From contig NC_091322.1 of assembly GCF_038502225.1 (NCBI RefSeq), positions 1,831,259 to 1,895,258 on the forward strand: DNA of 64,000 bases, in the 5' to 3' direction. How positions within the stretch are numbered: position 1 is the stretch's first letter; each line of letters opens with the position of its first letter. Shown here one piece after another: positions 24,901 to 38,165 of this stretch. A program made the translations under genes and the position numbers. Source of the DNA: Cherax quadricarinatus. Taxonomy: Eukaryota > Arthropoda > Malacostraca > Decapoda > Parastacidae. The notes beneath the pieces were generated by a model, which did no database searches, was not told the DNA's origin, and saw only the letters and a list, made by a program, of their open reading frames with translations.

Positions 24901-27900
24901 GTCCCCCTGCAACAACACTGTCCCCCTGGAACAACACTGTCCCCAATGCAACAACACTGTCCCCCTGCAACAACACTGTCCCCCTGCAACAACACTGTCC
25001 CCCTGCAACAACACTGTCCCCCTACAACAACACTGTCCCCCCTGCAACCACACTGTCCCCCTGCAACAACACTGTCCCCCCTGCAACAACACTGTCCCCC
25101 TACAACAACACTGTCCCCCCTGCAACCACACTGTCCCCCTGCAACAACACTGTCCCCCCTGCAACAACACTGTCCCCCTGCAACAACACTGTCCCCCCTG
25201 CAACAACACTGTCCCCCCTGCAACAACACTGTCCCCCCTGCAACAACACTGTCCCCTTGGAACAACACTGTCCCCCTGGAACAACACTGTCCCCCTTGCA
25301 ACAACACTGCCTCCCTGCAACAACACTGTCCCCCTGCAACAACACTGTCCCCCTGCAACAACACTGTCCCCCTTCAACAACACTGTCCCCCCTGCAACAA
25401 CACCGTCCCCCCTGCAACAACACTGTCCCCCTGCAACGACACTGTCCCCCTGCAACAGCACTGTCCCCCCTGCAACAACACTGTCCCCCTGCAACAACAC
25501 TGTCCCCCCTGCAACAACACTGTCCCCCCTGCAACAACACTGTCCCCTGCAACAACACTGCCCCCTGCAACAACACTGTCCCCCTGCAACAACACTGCCT
25601 CCTGCAACAACACTGTCCCCCTGCAACAACACTGTCCCCCTGAAACAACACTGTCCCCCTGAAACAACACTGTCCCCCTGCAACAACACTGTCCCCCTGC
25701 AACAACACTGTCCCCCTGCAACAACACTGTCCCCCTGCAACAACACTGTCCCCCTGAAACAACACTGTCCCCCTGCAACAACACTGTCCCCCCTGCAACA
25801 ACACTGTCCCCTGCAACAACACTGCCCCCTGCAACAACACTGTCCCCCTGCAACAACACTGCCTCCTGCAACAACACTGTCCCCCTGCAACAACACTGTC
25901 CCCCTGCAACAACACTGTCCCCACTGCAACAACACTGTCCCCCTGCAACAACACTGCCCCCTGCAACAACACTGCCCCCTGCAACAACACTGTCCCTGCT
26001 GCAACAACACTGTCCCCCCTGCAACAACACTGTCCCCCTGCAACAACACTGTCCCCCTGAAACCACACTGGCCCCCTGCAACAACACTGCCCCCTGCAAC
26101 AACACTGTCCCCCCTTCAACAACACTGTCCCCCTGCAACAACACTGTCCCCCTGCAACAACACTGCCCCCCTGCAACAACACTGTCCCCCTACAACAACA
26201 CTGTCCCCCTGCAACAACACTGTCCCCCCTGCAACAACACTGTCCCCCCTGCAACAACACTGTCCCCCCTGCAACAACACTGTCCCCCTGCAACAACACT
26301 GTCCCCCTGCAACAACACTGTCCCCCTGGAACAACACTGTCCGCCCTGCAACAACACTGTCCCCCTACAACAACACTGTCCCCCTGCAACAACACTGTCC
26401 CCCCTGCAACAACACTGTCCCCCTACAACAACACTGTCCCCCCTGCAACCCCACTGGCCCCCTGCAACAACACTGTCCCCCCTGCAACGACACTGTCCCC
26501 CTGCAACAACACTGTCCCCCCTGCAACAACACTGTCCCCCCTGCAACAACACTGTCCCCCCCTGCAACAACACTGTCCCCCTGGAACAACACTGTCCCCC
26601 TGGAACAACACTGTCCCCCTTGCAACAACACTGCCTCCCTGCAACAACACTGTCCCCCTGCAACAACACTGTCCCCCTGCAACAACACTGTCCCCCTGCA
26701 ACAACACTGTCCCCCGGCCTCAACACTGTCCCCCCTGCAACAACACTGCCCCCTGCAACAACACTGTCCCCCTGCAACAACACTGTCCCCCTGAAACAAC
26801 ACTGTCCCCCCTGCAACAACACTGCCCCCTGCAACAACACTGCCCCCCTGCAACAACACTGTCCCCCCTTCAACAACACTGTCCCCCCTGCAACAACACT
26901 GTCCCCCCTGTAACAACACTGTCCCCCTGCAACAACACTGCCCCCCTGCAACAACACTGTCCCCCCCTGCAACAACACTGTCCCCCTGCAACAACACTGT
27001 CCCCCCTGCAACAACACTGTCCACCTGCAACAACACTGTCCCCCCTGCAACAACACTGTCCCCCCTGCAACAACACTGCCCCCTGCAACAACACTGTCCC
27101 CCTGCAACAACACTGTCCCCCCTGCAACAACACTGTCCCCCTGCAACAACACTGTCCCCCTGCAACAACACTGTCCCCCTGCAACAACACTGTCCCCCCT
27201 GCAACAACACTGTCCCCCTGCAACAACACTGCCCCCTGCAACAACACTGTCCCCCCTGCAACAACACTGTCCCCCTGCAAAACCACTGTCCCCCTGCAAC
27301 AACACTGTCCCCCTGCAACAACACTGTCCCCCCTGCAACAACACTGTCCCCCTGCAACAACACTGTCCCCCCTGGAACAACACTGTCCCCCCTGGAACAA
27401 CAATGTCCCCCCTGCAACAACACTGTCCCCCCTGCAACAACACTGCCCCCCTGCAACAACACTGTCCCCCTGCAACAACACTGTCCCTCTCTGCAACAAC
27501 ACTGTCCCCTGCAACAACACTGTCCCCCCTGCAACAACACTGCCCCCCGCCAACAACACTGTCCCCCTGCAACAACACGGTCCCCCCTGCAACAACACTG
27601 CCCCTTGCAACAACACTGTCCCCCCTGCAACAACACTGTCCCCCCTGCAACAACACTGCTCCCTGCAACAACACTGTCCCCCTGCAACAACACTGTCCTC
27701 CCTGCAACAACACTGGCCCCTGCAACAACACTGTCCCCCTGCAACAACACTGTCCCCCATGCAACAACACTGTCCCCCCTGCAACAACACTGCCCCCTGC
27801 AACAACACTGTCCCCCCTGCAACAACACTCCCCCCTGCAACAACACTGTCCCCCCTGCAACAACACTGTCCCCCTGCAACAACACTGTCCTCCCTGCAAC

Positions 27901-30855
27901 AGCACTGTCCCCCCTTCAGCAACACTGCCCCCCTGCAACAACACTGCCCCCTGCAACAACACTGCCCCCCTGCAACAACACTGCCCCCTGCAACAACACT
28001 GCCCCCCCTGCAACAACACAGCCACACTGCAACAACACTGCCGCCTGCAACAACACTGCCCCCCTGCAACAACACAGCCACCCTGCCACAACACTGCCCC
28101 CTGCAACAACACTGCCCCCCTGCAACAACACAGCCACCCTGCAACAACACTGCCCCCTGCCACAACACTGCCCCCTGCAACAACACTGCCCCCCCTGCAA
28201 CAACACAGCCACCCTGCATCAACACTGCCCCCTGCAACAACACTGCCCCCTGCAACAAGACTGCCCCCCCTGCAACAACACAGCCACCCTGCAACAACAC
28301 TGCCCCCTGCAACAACACTGCCCCCCTGCAACAACACTGCCCCCCTGCAACAACACTGCCCCCTGCAACAACACTGTCCCCCCTGCAACAACACAGCCAC
28401 CCTGCAACAACACAGCCACCCTGCAACAACACTGCCCCCCTGAAACAACAGTGCCCCCTGCAACAACACTGTCCCCCCTGCAACAACACTGCCCCCTGCA
28501 ACAACACTGCCCCCTGCAACAACACTGTCCCCCCTGCAACAACACAGCCACCCTGCAACAACACTGCCCCCCCTGCAACAATACAGCCACCCTGCAACAA
28601 CACAGCCACCCTGCAACAACACTGCCCCCCCTGCAACAACACAGTCACCCTGCAACAACACAGCCACCCTGCAACAACACTGTCCCCCCTGCAACAACAC
28701 AGCCACCCTGCAACAACACTGTCCCCCTGCAACATCACAGCCACCCTGCAACAACACAGCCACCCTGCAACAACACAGCCACCCTGCAACAACACTGTCC
28801 CCCCTGCAACAACACAGCACCCTGCAACAACACAGCCACCCTGCAACAACACTGCCCCCTGCAACAACACTGCCCCCCCTGCAACAACACAGCCACCCTG
28901 CATCAACACTGCCCCCTGCAACAACACTGCCCCCTGCAACAACACTGCCCCCCTGCAACAACACAGCCACCCTGCAACAACACTGCCCCCCTGCAACAAC
29001 ACTGCCCCCCTGCACCAACACTGACCCCCGGCAACAACACTGCCCCCTGCAACAACACTGTCCCCCCTGCAACAACACAGCCACCCTGCAACAACACAGC
29101 CACCCTGCAACCACACTGCCCCCCTGCAACAACAGTGCCCCCTGCAACAACACTGTCCCCCCTGCAACAACACTGCCCCCTGCAACAACACTGCCCCCTG
29201 CAACAACACTGTCCCCCCTGCAACAACACAGCCACCCTGCAACAACACTGCCCCCCCTGCAACAACACAGCCACCCTGCAACAACACAGCCACCCTGCAA
29301 CAACACTGCCCCCCCTGCAACAACACAGTCACCCTGCAACAACACAGCCACCCTGCAACAACACTGTCCCCCCTGCAACAACACAGCCACCCTGCAACAA
29401 CACTGTCCCCCTGCAACATCACAGCCACCCTGCAACAACACAGCCACCCTGCAACAACACAGCCACCCTGCAACAACACTGTCCCCCCTGCAACAACACA
29501 GCACCCTGCAACAACACAGCCACCCTGCAACAACACTGCCCCCCTGCAACAACAGTCACCCTGCAACAACACTGCCCCCTGCAACAACACAGTCACCCTG
29601 CAACAACACAGTCACCCTGCAACAACACAGTCACCCTGCAACAACACAGTCATCCTGCAACAACAGTGCCCCCCTGCAACAACATGACCACCCTGCAACA
29701 ACACGACCACCCTGCAACAACACTACCACCCTGCAACAACAGTCACCCTGCAACAACAGTCACCCTGCAACAACACAGCCACCCTGCAACAACACAACCG
29801 CCCTGCAATAACAACACAGCCATCCTGCAACACAAACACAGTGCAACGACACAGTGTCCCTGCAACAACACAGCCACCCTGCAACAACACAGCCACCCTG
29901 CAAAAACACAGCCACCCTGCAACTGCACAGCCATCCTGCAACAACACAGGCACCCTGCAACGACACAGCCATCCTGCAATAACAACACAGCCACCCTGCA
30001 ACAACACAACCACCGTGCAATAACACAGCCACCCTGCAACTAAACAGCCATCCAATCAACAACATATCCATCGTGCAGCAACAACACAGCCACCAAAGAG
30101 CAACAACACTCCCCCCTGCAACAACACGACCACCCTGCAACAACACAGTCACCCTGCAATGACACAGTCGCCCTGTAACAACACGACCACCATGCAACAA
30201 CACAGCCACCATGCAACAACACAGCCACCATGCAACAACACAGCCACCATGCAACAACACAGCCACCATGCAACAACACAGCCACACTACAACAACACAG
30301 CCACCCTGCAACAACACAACCACCCTGCAATAACAACACAGCCATCCTGCAATAGCACAAACACCGTGCAATAACACAGTCGCCCTGCAACAACACAGCC
30401 ACCCTGCAACAACACATCCACCCTGCAACAACACAGCCAACTGCAAAAACACAGCCACCCTGCAACTGCACAGCCAACCTGCAACAACACAGGCACCCAA
30501 TGATACAACCACCCTGCAATAACAACACAGCCACCCTGCAACAACACAGCCACCCTGCAACAACACAGCCAACTGCAAAAACACAGCCACCCTGCAACTG
30601 CACAGCCACCCTGCAATAACAACACAGCCACCCTGCAACAACACAGGCACCCTGCAACGACACAGCCACCCTGCAATAACAACACAGCCACCCTGCAACA
30701 ACATAGCCACCGTGCAACAACACAGCCATCGTGCAATAATACAGCCATCGTGCAACAACAATACAGGCAACATGCAGCCACAACACAGCCATCACGCAGC
30801 TACAACACAGCCATCATGCTGCAACAACACAGCAATCGTGCAACAACACAGTCAA
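21917..30855. repeat. Large satellite, 19-20 bp unit, about 8.9 kb
   Basis: Hundreds of copies of CTGCAACAACACTGTCCCC (19 bp, with one extra C in many units). From about 28.0 kb the ACTGCCCC and ACAGCCAC variants take over; from 29.7 kb units become irregular (CAATAACAACACAGCC, CATGCAACAACACAGCCAC) and the array fades out. Higher-order duplications of 684 bp and 1324 bp are visible. The unit has no stop codon in most frames, which produces very long spurious frames on both strands (up to about 1100 codons, Pro-Cys-Asn-Asn-Thr or Gln-Cys-Cys-Cys-Arg-Gly). None is a gene. Confidence 0.97.
28217..29530. repeat. 684-bp higher-order duplication inside the satellite
   Basis: Rare variants recur at a constant offset of 684 bp: CATCAACACTG at 28217 and 28901, AACAGTGCCCCC at 28447 and 29131, AACATCACAG at 28731 and 29415. 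This shows a recent segmental tandem duplication of about 35 units. Confidence 0.85.
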
Positions 30856-31394
30856 CTTGTTTCCTGGTATACGCATCATAAGCAAATTTATAATTATTGA
30901 AAGGATGTTACTCAGGTTAAGACTGTCTTAAAGAAGTGTTCAAAATTGAGAGTGTGCGTGCTAAATTATTTGTGAGTGCGTGCTAACTGATTTGTGAGTG
31001 TGAGGATCTATTCATAGCTTCTGGTCTGCCCTTAACCGACAATGGACCCACATTACTGATTCTAGGACCATTCATCCAACAATACAGTGAGAATTTCCTT
31101 AAAAAGGCACCAGACCCGCCACCAACTGGACTGAGAAATGCTGGCAGCGGGCACCAGTTTTGACCACCGTCAACATTCTCCAGTTCAGCTTGTTAGCTTG
31201 TGAAGGGTCTGATGAAGGGTCTCGTTGAACTTTCCACAGTCAGCATTCAATGTTAGTTACTCGCTTTTGTCTATGAATATTATGGCTTATTTACGTTGGA
31301 GTGTCACTCTGCGAGCTGTTAGAGTTTTGGAATTCGTAGAGATATTTTGGATAATAAATAGCTAAAGGTATATAAAGCAACTTTATTCTGAAGA
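30856..31394. other. Unassigned sequence
   Basis: No coding signal or repeat family recognised. A short GTGAGTGCGTGCTAA direct repeat lies near 30955-31000. Confidence 0.5.
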
Positions 31395-32385
31395 GTTGTT
31401 TCCCAAGGCCCGGTACTCGCCCCATTTATCTACCTCTTTTTTCATTTCTGACAGACAAGGACATAAATCACAGCACTGTATCATCCTTTGGTAAAGATAC
31501 TTGAATTTGTATGAAAGTGGCGTTCACACATGACACAGTGAGCCTCCATATAAACCAAGTCTTCCATTGGACAGCAATATGATGTTCAGTGAGGACAAAT
31601 TTCAGTTACTGCGTCATGGAAGAATGGAGGAAATGAAAACAAGATCGGAGTACAAGACAGACTTGATAAAACGTTAGTCAAATGTTAGGGACCTAGGAGT
31701 TATAATGTCAGATGAGCAGATGATCTCACATTCAAGGAGCACAACAATGTTATTATTGCAACTTTAAGAAAAAAATGATAGGTTAGATAAATAGAACCTT
31801 CAAAACAAATGATGCCAAGCCATGATGACACTCTTAAGGACACTCATTCTCTCTAGACTGAAATATTGTTGTGTATTAACGGCTTCCTTCAAGGCAGGTG
31901 AAATTGCAGAGCTGGAAAATGTATAGAGAACCTTTATAGCTAGCATAAACTCAGTCAAGCACCTAAATTACTGGAAGCACTTGAAATTCCTAGAACTGCA
32001 CTCCTTAGAACGTAACTGAGAAAGTTACATCATAATCTACACCTGGAAGATACTGGAGGAATTCGTCCCAAACCTGCACACTGAAAATACTTTTTATGAA
32101 CACAGAGGCTTGGCAGGTGGTGTAGGATACCGCCTGTGAAAAACAGGGGAGCGATGAGTACACTGAGAAAGAACTCAATATGTGTTAAGGGACCACGGTT
32201 CTTCAACATCCTTCCTTCATCCATGAGGGGGATTATCAACAAATCCCTGGCTGTCTTCAAGAGGGAACTCGACAGATTCCTCTAAAGCAATTCCTGATGA
32301 GCAGGGTTGAGGTGCATACTTTGGATTGCGAACTGCGGGCAATAACAACTTGATCGATCAGGTCAGTATCCAATGTTGGGGTTAG
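31395..32385 (+). pseudogene. LINE family C-related relic, strongly decayed
   Basis: Order of pieces matches the LINE-C RT from the palm to the C-terminus: CCCAAGGCCCGGTACTCGCC (VPQGTVLAP block), CACAGCACTGTATCATCCTT (SSFADD block, catalytic part lost), a GGGACCTAGGAGTTATAATG stretch (DLGVIMS), AAGCACCTAAATTACTGG (KHLNYW), and the 3' LNSLP-like end near 32205. Many stops and frameshifts make it non-functional. It is more diverged than the other C copies, so older or a sister family. Confidence 0.75.
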
Positions 32386-32396
32386 ATATAAGAAGT

Positions 32397-32457
32397 GATT
32401 ATTATTATTATTATTATAATCAAAAAGAAGCGCTAAGCCACAAGGACTATACAGCTA
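32397..32457 (-). mobile_element. Short (AAT)n-tailed retroelement, fragment
   Basis: An ATTATTATTATAATC tail followed by GAAGCGCTAAGCCACAAGGA. Same family as the copies at 39565-39727 and 50584-50745, truncated here to about 60 bp. Confidence 0.7.
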
Positions 32458-33324
32458 TAAGAAGTGATGATAGCAAGGAAACAACTGTTGAACTGTTATA
32501 GAGGCGTTGTAGTGATAATTGTGGCGAGCCCAGCCTATACGTCTGCCGGTCCATGGCTTCGTCGTGTGAGAGACCTCTCAGGCATGGCCTACATGCGATG
32601 GTGTCCCATGACTTAAAACTTGGCCAGGGAGCCTTCCTGTAATTGGAACTGTAGCAATATATACTACACAAGTATTAGACTGTTGACACCAAGAGGCCTG
32701 GTCTGGGACTGAGGTGGGGTCCCAGAGTGTAGTTGACTCATCCTGACTCAGTAAGTGAGGTTGTCTCTTGCCATTAATGTAAGTGCTCTATTTTTCACTC
32801 TTTTCACAGAGTTACGATATGGCACTTCTATGTGAAGGCTAGCATAGTCCTGGCGCTCTTCTCAACCCACGTAGCTAGACTTTTGACTTGCCTGTAGTAA
32901 GTTTTACTTAGTAAAGTGACTCTTCTGTATCCCAGAATGATGTGAGCGGTAAGGGGGGAAGAGCACTGAAAAGTACAGGACACACTTTTAAAGTCGTGGA
33001 AAAAATGTGCTTAAAAACGTATATGGTGGAAGAAAGGGAAGAAAGGTATAAAAGGGAGGGGCAGGAGAGAGAAAAGGGAAGATGGGGTAAGAAAACAGGA
33101 TAGTGAAAGAGGAAAGGAGGGTAAGTGGAAGGTAAGAATTGGTGTGATTTTTTTGGAGAGGTAATTGACAGGTGGTGGAGATCAATGTGGCCAGGCAGGC
33201 ACGCAAACACCTGTATTAATAACCATGAGACACTCTGACCAATCACGAACTCAAGGAGATTAAACATGTATAGTAGAACCATAAAAATGTACTCCCCCCC
33301 TATTGTCTTTCTCTTATACACACA
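32458..33324. other. Unassigned sequence with a purine-rich tract
   Basis: No gene recognised. The stretch 33000-33130 is strongly purine-rich (GGGAGGGGCAGGAGAGAGAA type). Small open frames here lack any family resemblance. Confidence 0.5.
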
Positions 33325-33420
33325 TGGAGCAGGAAGAGTAGACCTAGTAGCGACCAGCGAAGAGGCGGGGCTAAGAACTGTGAATCGACCCCTGTAACCA
33401 CAAATAGGTGAGTACACACA
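33325..33420 (+). mobile_element. LINE-A 3' end fragment
   Basis: Matches the last 95 bp of family A (GCGACCAGCGAAGAGGCGGG, then CGACCCCTGTAACCAC) and ends AAATAGGTGAGTAC followed by a short ACACAT run. Confidence 0.8.
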
Positions 33421-34574
33421 TACACAACATAAACGTAAGACTAACGTTAATAGCCACCTGTTAACAAAAACTTTCGTGCCAGGATATAATATTTTCAGTA
33501 AATATATATTTACGTGAAGCGCTAAACCCTTATTAGGCAGGTTGATGCACGATCACAGAAAGGTATCCCTGTATATCATAACCCCAGTCCTCTGTACCTC
33601 AGTACACACGAAAGATGTAGTGCAGAGTGCGTTGTAAGTTGACAATGCAGTTAAATATTAGCGTTGAATATTTCAAGTGAAAAGGAAGAGTTATTCACAA
33701 GTTATCACATGGGAACTAATACTCCAATTTCCTTAAAAAATTAACAAATTATGACGTACACAGCCCAGCACACATTCAAAGTCTCCATCATGAAAGACCG
33801 CTTTAAAAAACTGAAGCCAAACTGAAGAGGCATTCTGCAGTTATCTCACATACATCAATATCCCATAATATACTAGCACTAAGTTTGAAGCCGACCAGAA
33901 GGTGCATTATCAAGTTATTGGATTAAAGGTTTGGAGCCACTCAGATGCAACTTATAAATCATCTTATCAAACTAGCATTTAAACTTTCCCAGTTTCTTGA
34001 AAAAAGGCAATTTGAGAACGATACAGGCCAAAATCAATACACACTTTTCTTTAAGTAAGTCTGGCCAGCGATTAAGGTTTAGCAACTTAGTCTTTGGATA
34101 CATAATTTACAAATTTATTACAATAACTAAGTGTCAATATTTTGGAACCAATTATAAGAAAGCATTCGTTACTTATTTAATAAAAATGAATATCACTGTT
34201 TATTCAGAATGGCAAATTGGGACTTCTGCCACCCACTGACAGTGAATTTTGTGTTCAGGAAACCACACCAGTGGTGAAAATTTGAAGCCGATCAGATGAG
34301 TCATTCTCCAGTTATGGCATGAATTACGATTCCAGTTTTTTTTTTCTATACCAAATTTACCAGCAAGCAAATGTAACTTAATAGGTAGTATCCTGGTCCT
34401 GAGATGCAGCAGCCATTAAACACTGAAGACGTTCAGAATGAACCAGAAAATATTTAACGTGATTTAACGAGAATAGAAATGTCACTATTTTGCATATAAA
34501 ATGGTCAAATCTGCTCCTACATATTTCCATGTTAGTAAATTTATTCAGGTACACTTAAATACAGTTACATAAAT
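33421..34574. other. AT-rich sequence with a diverged recurring motif
   Basis: No coding signal. The block TTTGAAGCCGAYCAGA occurs near 33883 and 34280, with weaker relatives near 33808 and 33932, often followed by GCATTCTCCAGTTAT-like sequence. Possibly an old dispersed or tandem repeat; family unknown. Confidence 0.4.
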
Positions 34575-34592
34575 TATACAATGCCTGCACTC
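34575..34592 (+). mobile_element. RTE 3' UTR, upstream remnant
   Basis: ACAATGCCTGCACTCTAA matches the reverse complement of the RTE 3' UTR at 58330-58350. The matching downstream RTE part lies at 37079-37246, so the LINE-C copy between them was inserted into an RTE 3' UTR, with loss of about 25 bp of RTE sequence. Confidence 0.65.
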
Positions 34593-37078
34593 TAATTAAA
34601 CCAGCAAATAATAGAGCCTACGAGACTGGAGAATACACTAGACCTCATCTTCACTTACAATGATGATCTGATAAGAAATGTCACCATATCAAAAACAATA
34701 TACTCAGATCACAACATAATTGAGGTTCAGACATGTATGCGTGGAGCCCCAGACCGACAAAATGAGACTAGTCACGAGGGAGCATTCACCAAATTCAACT
34801 TCAATAACAAAAACATAAAGTGGGACCAAGTAAACCAAGTCCTAACCGATATAAGCTGGGAAGATACACTAAGCAGCACAGACCCCAACTTATGCCTAGA
34901 ACAGATTAACTCGGTGGCACTTGATGTATGCACAAGGCTTATTCCTCTAAGAAAAAGGAGGAGTAGATGTAAAATAGAAAGAGACAGGCGCTCCCTTTAC
35001 AGGCGACGGAAAAGAATAACAGAGCGGCTAAAAGAGGTCAATATATCTGAAATGCGTAGGGAGACACTGGTCAGAGAAATAGCAAGCATCGAACTTAAGC
35101 TAAAAGAATCCTTTAGGAGTCAGGAATCGCGGGAAGAACTAAAAGCCATAAATGAAATCGAAAGAAACCCAAAGTATTTCTTCTCCTATGCCAAATCAAA
35201 ATCGAGAACAACGTCCAGTATTGGGCCCCTACTTAAACAAGATGGGTCCTACACAGATGACAGCAAGGAAATGAGTGAGCTACTTAAGTCCCAATATGAC
35301 TCAGTTTTTAGCAAGCCGCTAACCAGACTGAGAGTCGAAGATCAAAATTAATTTTTTATGAGAGAGCCACAAAATTTGATTAACACAAGCCTATCCGATG
35401 TTATCCTGACGCCAAATGACTTCGAACAGGCGATAAATGACATGCCCATGCACTCTGCCCCAGGGCCAGACTCATGGAACTCTGTGTTCATCAAGAACTG
35501 CAAGAAGCCCCTATCACGAGCCTTTTCCATCCTATGGAGAGGGAGCATGGACACGGGGGTCGTCCCTCAGTTACTAAAAACAACAGACATAGCCCCACTC
35601 CACAAAGGGGGCAGTAAAGCAATAGCAAAGAACTACAGACCAATAGCACTAACATCCCATATCGTAAAAATCTTTGAAAGGGTCCTAAGAAGCAAGATCA
35701 CCACCCATCTAGAAACCCATCAGTTACACAACCCAGGGCAACATGGGTTTAGAACAGGTCGCTCCTGTCTGTCTCAACTATTGGATCACTACGACAAGGT
35801 CCTAAATGCACTAGAAGACAAAAAGAATGCAGATGTAATATATACAGACTTTGCAAAAGCCTTCGACAAGTGTGACCATGGCGTAATAGCGCACAAAATG
35901 CGTGCTAAAGGAATAACAGGAAAAGTCGGTCGATGGATCTATAATTTCCTCACAAACAGAACACAGAGAGTAGTCGTCAACAGAGTAAAGTCCGAGGCAG
36001 CTACGGTGAAAAGCTCTGTTCCACAAGGCACAGTACTAGCTCCCATCTTGTTCCTCATCCTCATATCCGACATAGACAAGGATGTCAGCCACAGCACCGT
36101 GTCTTCCTTTGCAGATGACACCCGAATCTGCATGACAGTGTCTTCCATTGCAGACACTGCAAGGCTCCAGGCGGACATCAACCAAATCTTTCAGTGGGCT
36201 GCGGAAAACAATATGAAGTTCAACGATGAGAAATTTCAATTACTCAGATATGGTAAACATGAGGAAATTAAATCTTCATAAGAGTACAAAACAAATTCTG
36301 GCCACAAAATAGAGCGAAACACCAACGTCAAAGACCTGGGAGTGATTATGTCGGAGGATCTCACCTTCAAGGACCATAACATTGTATCAATCGCATCTGC
36401 TAGAAAAATGACAGGATGGATAATGAGAACCTTCAAAACTAGGGAGGCCAAGCCCATGATGACACTCTTCAGGTCACTTGTTCTATCTAGGCTGGAATAT
36501 TGCTGCACTCTAACAGCACCTTTCAAGGCAGGTGAAATTGCCGACCTAGAAAATGTACAGAGAACTTTCACGGCGCGCATAACGGAGATAAAACACCTCA
36601 ATTACTGGGAGCGCTTGAGGTTTCTAAACCTGTATTCCCTGGAACGCAGGAGGGAGAGATACATGATTATATACACCTGGAAAATCCTAGAGGGACTAGT
36701 ACCGAACTTGCACACGAAAATCACTCACTACGAAAGCAAAAGACTTGGCAGACGATGCACCATCCCCTCAATGAAAAGCAGGGGTGTCACTAGCACGTTA
36801 AGAGACCATACAATAAGTGTCAGGGGCCCGAGACTGTTCAACTGCCTCCCAGCACACATAAGGGGGATTACCAACAGACCCCTGGCAGTCTTCAAGCTGG
36901 CACTGGACAAGCACCTAAAGTCAGTTCCGGATCAGCCGGGCTGTGGCTCGTACGTTGGTTTGCGTGCAGCCAGCAGTAACAGCCTGGTTGATCAGGGGCT
37001 GATCCACCAGGAGGCCTGGTCACAGACCGGGCCGCGGGGGCGTTGACCCCCGAAACTCTCTCCAGGTAAACTCTCTCC
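34593..37078 (+). pseudogene. LINE family C, copy 2, two nonsense codons
   Basis: 5'-truncated at the end of the endonuclease (DLIFTYNDDLIRNVTIS). One frame runs from 34593 to the 3' UTR, broken only by TAA at 35349-35351 (a Glu codon in copies 1 and 3, DQN-E-FFM) and TAA at 36279-36281 (a Ser codon in other copies, SS-S-EYK). The RT is otherwise complete: NYRPIALTSHIVKIFERVL, YTDFAKAFDKCDHG, SSVPQGTVLAPILFLILI and SSFADDTRICM. It ends with the typical GRGR-TGA and the CTCTCTCCAGGTAAACTC 3' end. A recently dead copy. Confidence 0.88.
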
Positions 37079-37246
37079 AGTTTGGAGGGATATGTTGTGT
37101 GTCTTTATACGTATATACTTCTAAACTGTTGTGTTCTGAGCATCTCTGCAAAAACAGTGATTATGTGAAAGTGTTGAATGATGATGAAAGTACTTTCTTT
37201 TTGGGTCACCCTACCTCGGTGGGAGACGGCCGACTTGTTAAAAAAA
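37079..37246 (+). mobile_element. RTE LINE 3' end
   Basis: TTTGGAGGGATATGTTGTGT through GCATCTCTGCAAAAACAGTG and TTGGGTCACCCTACCTCGGT to GGCCGACTTGTTAAAAAAAA. It is the plus-strand counterpart of the RTE 3' UTR at 58100-58300, including the A-rich terminus. Confidence 0.8.
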
Positions 37247-38165
37247 ATTATACATAGCATGTGTAGATTACCTAGTAGGATAACCCAGAAAATGTCCAAG
37301 TGACTTATATACATTGAGGTTCTGGTAATATCTTGGTATTTAAACTTTAAAAGGTAACACAGCCAAGTAACTCGGCTGTGTGAAGAATAGTTACAATAAA
37401 AGGAAATATATTAGGAATAAGGTAAACTAAGTTATTTACATTAACATTAAAGACGAACACATCACAGTAATAGGTACATGTATGTTAGCTATACAAGAAA
37501 TAACTCTTCCTTTTCTGTAGGTACCTTTTAGCTCTTTCTGGTTCAGTCTATGACAGGCTTCGACATGTGCAGGTAGTTTGTTGCATTCCTTTATTGCTGT
37601 ACAATAAAAGGTGTATGAAGCCTGACCACTGACTGTGGGTACTACAAAGTTGTGTTCCCTTCCTCTACTACTATACTAGTTTTGGTTCTCAACCTTGACA
37701 AACTTGGCAGCAAGATATTCTGGACTCAGCTTGCGAACAATTTTATAAACGTGATTTACCTTCAGTTGTTTTACTGTCTTCAGTATTCATCATATCCAAT
37801 TGTTGTAATTCATCCTGGCTTACATGTTCTCCTGGACTCAGGTCCAGGATGAATTTTACCATTTTGTTCTGAGTGATTTGTAGTCATTATTTTTTTTTTT
37901 TTGTTAAGGCAGAGTACCATGAAGATCAAGAGTAATCTTTATGGCATCTTATAAGAGCTAGACATAGGGTCCTGCGAGCCTCAGTAGGTAGATACTGCGC
38001 TTGTCTCTACAACAAATTTAATCTGCCATTCGCTTTCTTTACTACACTGTTTCCTGTCAGTTATCCTGACATGCATGGATCAAAGGGGAGTCACAGATAT
38101 TTCATTGAAGATACTGAAGTGATGGGTTCCCCATTACATTGGACATTAAAATTATTTACCCTTTT

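Noticed and set aside
21875..30795. Very long open frames (hundreds to about 1100 codons) on both strands
   Set aside because: They are translations of the 19-20 bp satellite. All frames show the same short peptide repeats, with no domain and no non-repeat flank.
21917..30855. CRISPR-like regular repeat array
   Set aside because: Units are contiguous with no unique spacers, and the context is eukaryotic.
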